From Microbacterium sp. USTB-Y (GTDB taxonomy: Bacteria > Actinomycetota > Actinomycetes > Actinomycetales > Microbacteriaceae), in assembly GCF_023703415.1 (NCBI RefSeq), contig NZ_JAGMTU010000004.1, positions 310,001 through 374,000 of the forward strand: a stretch of 64,000 nucleotides of DNA. The letters are read 5' to 3'. The translations under genes and the position numbers were made by a program. Below are positions 58,583 through 64,000 of the stretch, piece by piece. The notes under the pieces were generated by a model. It saw nothing but the letters and a program-made list of their open reading frames with translations, ran no database searches and was not told the DNA's origin. Numbering within the stretch: position 1 is the stretch's first letter; each line of letters begins with the position of its first letter.

Positions 58583-59653
58583 TCACGATCCTGCGCTCCC
58601 CTCGCGACCCGCCGGCGCCGGAGCCCGCCCCAGGTACGCCTGCAGCACCGCCGCACCGACGGCGGCGCCGTCGACCGTCACGACCAGGGGCCGCTTGTCA
58701 CGGCGTTCGACCTCGATCGCCGGGCCCCGGCGCAGCACGATGCCGGTGCGCCCGTCGAGGCCGAGGCGCCATCCGAAGCCGCCGAACTCGCCGAACGGGT
58801 TGCACTCCACCGCGCGCACCGAGACGATCTCGTCCAGCGGGACGTGCACGCGCGGGAACCCGATCTGCGAACGCACCGAAAGTCCGTCCGGTCCCACGCG
58901 CACCCGGAACGATGCGGAGGACGCGAAGGCGCCGCCGATGAGCAGCAGGGTGAGCAGCGGCACCCACATCCGGTCGGTGAAGCGCAGCGCCATGAACGCG
59001 GTGACCCCGACCACGACCACCATCAGGGCCGAGATGAGGATCACCGCCAGCCGGGACAGACTCGCCGTGGCGAGCCAGACGACCCGTTCTCCGCCGGCGA
59101 TCCCGTCGATGTGCGCAGGCTGGAGCGGGGCGGCAGGAGCCGGGTGGATGTGCGGCTGCACCAGCCAGCCGACCCCGATGAGCACGACGAACACCGCGAA
59201 GGCGACGACCATGTGCCAGCCGACGTCCGGCACCTGCGAGGCATCCGCGACGCCGCGCTGCACCCCGACGGCGCTGAGGCTGATGACGGCGCTGAGGCCG
59301 GAGATCCCCAGCGCCAGGGCGGCGAGCAGCCGTGCCGCACCGCCCCAGTGGTCGCGCACGCCGAGCACCGTCACGATCGTGAGGACGGCGGGCAGGACGA
59401 AGCCCAGCAGCACGCTCATCCACGCGAACGTCGCCGGGGGGCCGAAGCCGTCGGCACCGGACGGTCCCCAGTGCGTGACCGCGGGCGAGGGCAGTTCGGG
59501 CAGCCACGACAGCACGAGTGCGAGCACGACCCCCGAGAGGACCAGGGGCACCGCGACGCCCACGACGAGGGCGATCAGCCGCGCCCGGCGCAGGTCCCGC
59601 GCGGGGATCGCCGTCACCTCGCGCTCCGTGGGTCTTGAGCGATCGTTCGTCAT
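58583..59653 (-). CDS. DUF1648 membrane protein
   Basis: 356 residues with about six helices. The early SPAVTHWGPSGADGFGPPATF (quoted as VTHWGPSGADGFG) is the DUF1648 signature, an external loop with W and G. A cytoplasmic beta-rich C-terminal domain (~240-340, VRVGPDGLSVRSQIG onward) resembles a PH-like fold. DUF1648/SdpI-type proteins often pair with small GntR repressors and are linked to envelope stress or peptide immunity. It lies 37 nt after the GntR gene and just ahead of the CPBP gene. Confidence 0.85.
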   Translation of the reverse strand: MTNDRSRPTEREVTAIPARDLRRARLIALVVGVAVPLVLSGVVLALVLSWLPELPSPAVTHWGPSGADGFGPPATFAWMSVLLGFVLPAVLTIVTVLGVRDHWGGAARLLAALALGISGLSAVISLSAVGVQRGVADASQVPDVGWHMVVAFAVFVVLIGVGWLVQPHIHPAPAAPLQPAHIDGIAGGERVVWLATASLSRLAVILISALMVVVVGVTAFMALRFTDRMWVPLLTLLLIGGAFASSASFRVRVGPDGLSVRSQIGFPRVHVPLDEIVSVRAVECNPFGEFGGFGWRLGLDGRTGIVLRRGPAIEVERRDKRPLVVTVDGAAVGAAVLQAYLGRAPAPAGREGSAGS

Positions 59654-59690
59654 GTCGTCTTTCCTTCCTGCCGCTGCGATTCGTCCGCCG

Positions 59691-60056
59691 CTACCGGTCC
59701 GCGGCCGCGGATCCCTGAGCCGCGATCAGCGCCGCGAGGGTCGCCGGGGTGAGGCCGAGCGCGGCACCGCGCCGGACCAGCGCCGCGATGTCGTCGGCGA
59801 TCTCCGCGAGCGGGGCCGCCGTGGCCGACAGCACGGCGCCGCGACCGCGGCGGAGGTCCACCAGCCCCTCGTCGCGCAGCTCCTGATAGGCGCGCAGCAC
59901 CGTGTGCACGTTCACGTCGATCGCCGAGGCAACGTCGCGTGCAGCGGGAAGCCGGTCGCCCGGGCGCAGCCTTCCGGCGAGGACCTCGGAGCGCACCGAG
60001 GCGGCGATCTGCTCGAACAGCGGGCGCCCGCTGTCCGAATCCATTCGGATCAGCAT
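59691..60056 (-). CDS. GntR-family repressor, YtrA-like
   Basis: 121 residues. The winged-helix domain (~1-75) has PLFEQIAASVRSEVLAGRL, GDRLPAARDVASAIDVNVHTVLRAYQEL (quoted as PAARDVASAIDVNVHTVLRA) and LVDLRRGRGAVL. The short ~45-residue helical tail is typical of the YtrA subfamily, which controls adjacent membrane-protein operons. ATG 60056 has GAGGGAGGG ahead. It heads the operon with DUF1648 and CPBP genes and probably represses its own promoter through the inverted repeat at 60089-60108. Confidence 0.9.
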   Translation of the reverse strand: MLIRMDSDSGRPLFEQIAASVRSEVLAGRLRPGDRLPAARDVASAIDVNVHTVLRAYQELRDEGLVDLRRGRGAVLSATAAPLAEIADDIAALVRRGAALGLTPATLAALIAAQGSAAADR

Positions 60057-60088
60057 GTCGCCCTCCCTCGCCTGCCCGTCCTCGCCTA

Positions 60089-60130
60089 TTGGCATTATTC
60101 TATGGCAACTAGATTAATTGTGGAAGCAAT
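60089..60130 (-). promoter_or_regulatory. Promoter and candidate operator of the GntR operon
   Basis: TAGAAT on the minus strand (60097-60102) is the -10. It sits inside the inverted repeat TTGGCAT-N6-ATGGCAA (60089-60108, one mismatch). Just upstream an 11-bp sequence, AATTGTGGAAG, occurs twice in tandem (from 60116 on). The AT-rich patch stands out from its surroundings. A repressor binding the inverted repeat would cover the -10. Confidence 0.5.
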
Positions 60131-60187
60131 TGTGGAAGAGATCCAGGCGATTCCCCGTCGACGCGACCGCGCGGTGAGACTGGAGGC

Positions 60188-60658
60188 ATGCGCATCACAC
60201 CCCGTCGCCTGGCCATCGGCATGAGCCTGTGGATCCCCAACCTCTTCAGCGGCATCAGGGTCCGCCGCTTCAGCCCGGACTGGACCGGCGCCACCGTCGA
60301 GCTGCACGTGAACCTCTTCACCCGCAACTACGTGAAGACCGCGTTCGGCGGATCGATGCAGGCGATGACCGATCCGTACTTCTTCATGCTCGTGATGCAT
60401 CAGCTCGGCCGCGACTACGTGGTGTGGGACACCCGCGGCGAGATCGAGTTCGTCAAGCCGGGACGCGGCGTGCTCACCGCGCGCTTCGACGTGCCGGCGC
60501 ACCGGGTCGACGACATCCGCGACCGCGCCGAGGGCGGTGCGAAGGTGCTCGAGTGGTTCGAGACCGAGATCACCGACCGCTCGGGCGCCGTGGTGGCCCG
60601 GGTGCGGCGCGAGGTGTACGTGCGGGAGAAGAAGCGCGTCACCGCCGCCCGGGCGTGA
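60188..60658 (+). CDS. DUF4442 hotdog-fold protein (thioesterase-like)
   Basis: 156 residues. NLFTRNYVKTAFGGSMQAMTDPYFFML (quoted as NYVKTAFGGSMQAM) and VVWDTRGEIEFVKPGRG match DUF4442, a hotdog-fold family related to acyl-CoA thioesterases. No catalytic residue can be assigned with confidence. GAGACT lies 6 nt before the ATG and GGAGGC abuts it, so a leaderless start is possible. Its 3' end overlaps the convergent LacI gene by 20 nt. Confidence 0.8.
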   Translation: MRITPRRLAIGMSLWIPNLFSGIRVRRFSPDWTGATVELHVNLFTRNYVKTAFGGSMQAMTDPYFFMLVMHQLGRDYVVWDTRGEIEFVKPGRGVLTARFDVPAHRVDDIRDRAEGGAKVLEWFETEITDRSGAVVARVRREVYVREKKRVTAARA

Positions 60659-61640
60659 CCCCGCGCAGGCTCGAGGCGCGCTCGACCAGGGTCGGCGCGA
60701 GGCGCACGGTGTCCCGCGAAAGGGACGTGCCGGAGACCAGGCCGAGCGCGAGCTCCAGCGCGGCGCGCCCGCTCTCCTCGAACGGCTGCCGCACGGTCGT
60801 GAGACCGAGCCCCTCGGCCAGCTCCCCGTCGTCGTAGCCGATCACGGGCATCCTCTCGCCCTCCGGTCGGGCGCGCTGGAGGTCGAGCAGGGCCGCCGCG
60901 AACCGGTCGTGATTCGCCACGATCGCGGTGGCGCCGGCGTCCCGCGCCGCACGCAGGATCCGCTGGTCGATCCCGGACGGCCCGTCCACCGCCGCCGACA
61001 CCACCCCGACGTGCCGCTGCAGCCCTTCGATCCGCAGCATCCCCGCCGAGACATAGGCCGGCGAGCGCTGCGGCTCGTGCACGAACAGCGCCGTGCGATG
61101 GCCGAGCTCGACGAGGTGACGGCCGATCTGCTCGCCTCCGTCCCGATCGTCGACGAGGACGACCGGGCCGCCGACGTGGCCCTTCGCGGGGACGACGTCG
61201 ACATGGACGACGGGGATCCTCGCCGCCCTGCTCGCGCGGCGGGCCGCTCCGCCGAGGGGCACGCCCATCACGATGAGGCCCGACGCGTCGGTGCGCGCCG
61301 GCAGCACATCGAGCAGCGGTTCGTCCGCCGCGGCCGCCGAGTCGAGGTCGTAGGGGATGATGTCGACCGCGACATCGCGCGCAAGCCTCAGCATCCCGGC
61401 GAGTCGACGCAGGTAGGACGGGTAGCTCGTGAAGGGCGCCGCGACCGCGATGCGGGCGGCCCCCACGCGGCGCCCCTGCGTCATCCGGTAGCCGAGCGCG
61501 GTGGCGGCCGCGACGATGCGCTCGCGCGTCTCCGGTCGCACCCGGTGCGGTGCGCTCACCGCCAGCGAGACCGTCGAGATGCTCACCCCCGCGCGCGCGG
61601 CGACGTCGTAGATCGTGACCCGTCCGGGACGTGCACGCAT
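60639..61640 (-). CDS. LacI-family transcriptional regulator
   Basis: 333 residues. The helix-turn-helix is VTIYDVAARAGVSISTVSLA (~8-27) with the hinge region RIVAAATALGYR. A periplasmic-binding-like effector domain (~65-325) includes GLIVMGVPLGG, VVLVDDRDGGEQIGRHL and VIGYDDGELAEGL. It is divergent from the esterase/MFS operon, with a palindrome in the 73-bp gap. It is expected to repress that operon until a sugar or ester-derived ligand binds. Confidence 0.93.
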   Translation of the reverse strand: MRARPGRVTIYDVAARAGVSISTVSLAVSAPHRVRPETRERIVAAATALGYRMTQGRRVGAARIAVAAPFTSYPSYLRRLAGMLRLARDVAVDIIPYDLDSAAAADEPLLDVLPARTDASGLIVMGVPLGGAARRASRAARIPVVHVDVVPAKGHVGGPVVLVDDRDGGEQIGRHLVELGHRTALFVHEPQRSPAYVSAGMLRIEGLQRHVGVVSAAVDGPSGIDQRILRAARDAGATAIVANHDRFAAALLDLQRARPEGERMPVIGYDDGELAEGLGLTTVRQPFEESGRAALELALGLVSGTSLSRDTVRLAPTLVERASSLRGVTPGRR

Positions 61641-61658
61641 GACTCGGATCCCCTCTTC

Positions 61659-61674
61659 ATCGAAGTTCTTCGAT
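61659..61674. promoter_or_regulatory. LacI-type operator
   Basis: ATCGAAG-TT-CTTCGAT is a 7-2-7 perfect palindrome in the divergent gap, 18 nt from the regulator start and 40 nt from the esterase start. AT-rich half-sites with central symmetry fit LacI-family operators. Confidence 0.65.
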
Positions 61675-61713
61675 TGCTCAGACTAGTCCGCAGCCCGTCG
61701 AAGGAGATGACCG

Positions 61714-62715
61714 ATGCCGCGAGGCTCCCGCTACCGCCGTCCGATGCTCGACCGCGCCGTCGCCGCGCACGAAGCCGAGATCGCGCCCTTCCTCGCTCCC
61801 GAGCCGAGCGACCCCGCGGGACGCCGCCGCGTCGCGGGCGAGAACGACACCGCGGTCAGCGCGGCCCTCGGGGTCTCGCCCCGGGACAGCGCCACGGCGG
61901 AGCACACCGTGCCCGTCTCGGACCACCCCGACGTGCGGGTGCGCGTCTACTGGCCCGGGCCTGAGCCGACTCCGCCGGGCTCAGGGCTGCCGATCCTGGT
62001 GTACTTCTACGGCGGAGGCTTCACGATCGCCGGGATCGACTGGGTCTCCTGGGACGCGCGGTTCCGCGAGCGGGCGCACGACGCCGGGATCGTCATCGTG
62101 GCCGCGGACTACGCCCACGCACCCGAGCAGCGCTTCCCCGCGCAGCCCGAGCAGTGCTGGAGCGCGTTCGACTGGGCGTTCGCGCATGCGGAGGAACTGG
62201 GGGGCTCCGCCGACCGGCTCGCCGTGGGCGGCGCATCCTCGGGAGGCGATCTGGCAGCGGCGGTGACGCTCCTCAACCGCGACCGCGCGGCGCGTCCGGT
62301 CGTGCTGCAGCTGCTGGAGAACCCGGCCCTCGACCTCACCATCGGACATGCCGACGCGCGCGGCGTCAGCGCAGGGATGCCCGGCGTCATCGTGCGCAAG
62401 GCCGGCCGGATGCTGGTGCGCCAGTACATCGGCGACGACCCGAAGGCGGCCCGCAACCCGTACGCCTCGCCGCTGCTCGCCGACTCCCACGCCGACCTTC
62501 CCCCGGCGCTCATCATCACCTCCGAGCTCGATCCGCTCCGCGGCGACGGCGAGGCGTACGCCAGGGCGCTCTCCGACGCCGGAGTCGACGTCACGGCCGT
62601 GCGGTTCGTCGGTCAGACGCACGGCTCCCTCGGCGCGACGGGCTCCGTCCCCTCCGCGGACGTCGCCCACCGCCTCATCGTGACCGAGCTGCGCCGGCTG
62701 CGCGCGGACTCATGA
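61714..62715 (+). CDS. Alpha/beta hydrolase, HSL-type esterase (first copy)
   Basis: 333 residues. Oxyanion segment VYFYGGGFTIAG, where family members usually have HGGG; nucleophile motif VGGASSGGDLAAAV (G-x-S-x-G); late SELDPLRGDGEAYA for the acid and VGQTHGSLG for the catalytic His. These place it in the hormone-sensitive-lipase (BD-FAE/Abhydrolase_3) group, which hydrolyses small esters. GAAGGAG precedes the ATG. It starts the LacI-controlled operon and overlaps the next gene by ATGA. Confidence 0.88.
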   Translation: MPRGSRYRRPMLDRAVAAHEAEIAPFLAPEPSDPAGRRRVAGENDTAVSAALGVSPRDSATAEHTVPVSDHPDVRVRVYWPGPEPTPPGSGLPILVYFYGGGFTIAGIDWVSWDARFRERAHDAGIVIVAADYAHAPEQRFPAQPEQCWSAFDWAFAHAEELGGSADRLAVGGASSGGDLAAAVTLLNRDRAARPVVLQLLENPALDLTIGHADARGVSAGMPGVIVRKAGRMLVRQYIGDDPKAARNPYASPLLADSHADLPPALIITSELDPLRGDGEAYARALSDAGVDVTAVRFVGQTHGSLGATGSVPSADVAHRLIVTELRRLRADS

Positions 62716-63713
62716 GCATCGCCGACCCGCTCGCGCTCGACGCGCCCGTGCGAACCTGGCTCCGCCGGATCGACGAGATCATCGCCGACCTCCCCGAGCA
62801 CGGCTCGCCCGACCCGGCTGCCCATCGTCGGGCGGCCTGGATCCTGAGCGATCTGCTGGCCGCCGAGTTCACCGATCCCGCTCCTCCGGGGATCGAGGCG
62901 GACGAACTGCGGCTGGCCGGCCCCGACGGGCCGCTCCGCGCCCGGCGGTTCCGCCCTGCCGCCGCACCAGGTCCTCTCCCGACCATGCTGTGGCTGCACG
63001 GAGGCGGCTGGGTGGCGGGCACGATCGACGAGCTGCTCAACGAGCGCACGACCGCGGACCGCGCCCTGCGCTCCGGCGTGCAGATCGTGGCGCTCGAGTA
63101 CCGCCTCGCGCCGGAGCACCCGTTCCCGGCGCCCGTCGACGACGCCGTCGCCGCCCTCGCCGCCCTGCGTGCGCGGGCGAGCGAGCTGGGGGTCGACCCG
63201 GAGCGTCTCGGCATCGGCGGCAACTCCGCCGGAGCCACGATCGCGGCGTCCGCCGCCCTCCGGGAGCGGGACGCGGGCCGGCGGCTGCATCATCAGGCGC
63301 TCGAGGTGCTGCCCGCCACGCTGCGCCCGCTCGGCGGTCCGTCGGATCCGCGGCGTCGCGCCTCCGGCATGGACGGCGCGGAGCACCTGGCCGAGATCTA
63401 CCGCGCGGGTGCGCCGCTGGCGGACTGCTCTCCCCTCGACGCCGCGGACCATCGCGGCCTCGCCCCCGCGCTGATCCTCGCCGCCGAGCTCGATCCGCTC
63501 CGCGACGGAGCGATCGCCTATGCCCGCACTCTGGAGGAGGCCGGAGTCCCGGTGGCCCTCCGCGTCGGTGCCGGGCACGTCCACGGCTCCCCCGGGCTCA
63601 CCGCCTGGCCGGGCGCCCGAGACTGGCGCGACGTGTTCGTCGCCGAGATCGCCGCCGCCTACGCGTCCGAACGTCCGCACCACCCGACCCCCGACCCGAG
63701 AGGGAGACGATGA
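62712..63713 (+). CDS. Alpha/beta hydrolase, HSL-type esterase (second copy)
   Basis: 333 residues, same length as its neighbour but a distant paralogue. LWLHGGGWVAGT has the standard HGGG; IVALEYRLAPEHPFPAPVDD is the family hallmark (quoted as EYRLAPEHPFPAP); nucleophile IGGNSAGATIAAS; AAELDPLRDGAIAYA and VGAGHVHGSPG complete the triad. Probably acts on the same ester pool as the first copy. It is coupled on both sides by ATGA overlaps, so esterases and transporter are made together. Confidence 0.9.
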   Translation: MSIADPLALDAPVRTWLRRIDEIIADLPEHGSPDPAAHRRAAWILSDLLAAEFTDPAPPGIEADELRLAGPDGPLRARRFRPAAAPGPLPTMLWLHGGGWVAGTIDELLNERTTADRALRSGVQIVALEYRLAPEHPFPAPVDDAVAALAALRARASELGVDPERLGIGGNSAGATIAASAALRERDAGRRLHHQALEVLPATLRPLGGPSDPRRRASGMDGAEHLAEIYRAGAPLADCSPLDAADHRGLAPALILAAELDPLRDGAIAYARTLEEAGVPVALRVGAGHVHGSPGLTAWPGARDWRDVFVAEIAAAYASERPHHPTPDPRGRR

Positions 63714-64000
63714 TGTCCGCCCATGCCGCAGAACCCGTGATCCCCTTCCCGCCCGCCCCGGCGCCCGGCGCCGACGGCGTGCCCGGCGAGCGCCAGACCT
63801 GGTGGTTCTGGGTCGCGTTCGTCCTCACCTGGCTCGCGACCGGCATCGCCCAGGGTGTCGCCGGCGTCGCCGTGCCGCAGCTCCTCAAGGAGTGGGATCC
63901 CGACCAGGCGACCGGGAACCTCAGCATCGTGCTGACCGCGGGCGGCGCGGCGATCCTCGTCACCACCCCGATCTTCGGACGCCTCAGCGACCGCTCCCTC
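63710..64000 (+). CDS. MFS transporter (partial, cut by window end)
   Basis: 97 codons are visible from the first of two adjacent ATGs; AGGGAG lies just ahead. A Pro-rich cytoplasmic start (PVIPFPPAPAPGADG) is followed by helix 1 (WWFWVAFVLTWLATGIAQGV), helix 2 (NLSIVLTAGGAAILVTTPIF) and the MFS loop motif FGRLSDRS between helices 2 and 3. It overlaps the second esterase by 4 nt. It probably imports the substrate or exports the product of the esterases. Confidence 0.85.
   Translation, partial: MMSAHAAEPVIPFPPAPAPGADGVPGERQTWWFWVAFVLTWLATGIAQGVAGVAVPQLLKEWDPDQATGNLSIVLTAGGAAILVTTPIFGRLSDRSL

Overview
The window is very GC-rich, has whiB-type regulation, mostly C/G-ending codons, and a mycobacterial-like set of galactofuranose and rhamnose genes beside wblE/whiB2-, LCP- and purEK-type neighbours. 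This points to an actinobacterium, most likely a Microbacteriaceae member (Microbacterium-like). That assignment is inferred from gene content; no rRNA or other phylogenetic marker is present. Nearly all of the first 54 kb is a cell-surface glycopolymer region. No gene-free gap exceeds 300 bases; the longest are 2003-2232, 34927-35134 and 26283-26471.

Layout. (1) 1-6622: the 5' part of a large membrane glycosyltransferase, whiB2-like regulator, two overlapping O-antigen-ligase-like proteins, a GlfT1-like galactofuranosyltransferase and a small anchored exported protein. (2) 6690-14546, minus strand: a tight seven-gene operon with a polyprenyl-phosphate glycosyltransferase, DUF2304 partner, UDP-galactopyranose mutase, two acyltransferase-3/SGNH proteins and a Wzm/Wzt-type ABC exporter. 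(3) 14657-29725: a secreted set consisting of a 1540-residue PIG-L deacetylase with PKD and F5/8C modules, two paralogous CotH-kinase proteins built from the same modules, two membrane-anchored seven-blade RCC1 propellers and a DUF4190-like protein. (4) 29817-40000: glycosyltransferases including a GlfT2-like enzyme, a Wzx-type flippase, a DUF2142-type membrane protein, a 710-residue glycosyltransferase and galE. (5) 40010-49479: a second Wzm/Wzt exporter with a carbohydrate-binding tail, two RgpF-type rhamnan glycosyltransferases sharing an identical 615-bp 5' segment, and rmlA / rmlB / fused rmlCD for dTDP-rhamnose. (6) 49570-56744: a repeat-bearing secreted protein with a lysozyme-like N-terminal part, a glycosyltransferase, an LCP ligase, purE, purK and a PH-domain membrane protein. 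(7) 56810-64000: O-methyltransferase, CPBP protease, DUF1648 protein with a GntR repressor, DUF4442 protein, and a LacI-regulated operon of two esterases and an MFS transporter cut by the window end.

How it fits together. GalE and Glf make UDP-galactofuranose, RmlABCD makes dTDP-rhamnose, and the GT2/GT4/RgpF enzymes assemble galactofuranose- and rhamnose-containing chains. Two ABC exporters and one flippase move products across the membrane. O-antigen-ligase-like proteins and the LCP enzyme are candidates for polymerising or attaching them to peptidoglycan. The acyltransferases, and possibly the secreted deacetylase and CotH kinases, would modify the finished surface.

Signals that recur: many starts sit 6-8 nt downstream of a TANNNT -10 hexamer, indicating leaderless mRNAs. 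Gene boundaries inside operons are mostly ATGA, GTGA or TGATG overlaps. Likely terminators are long GC hairpins without T-tracts.
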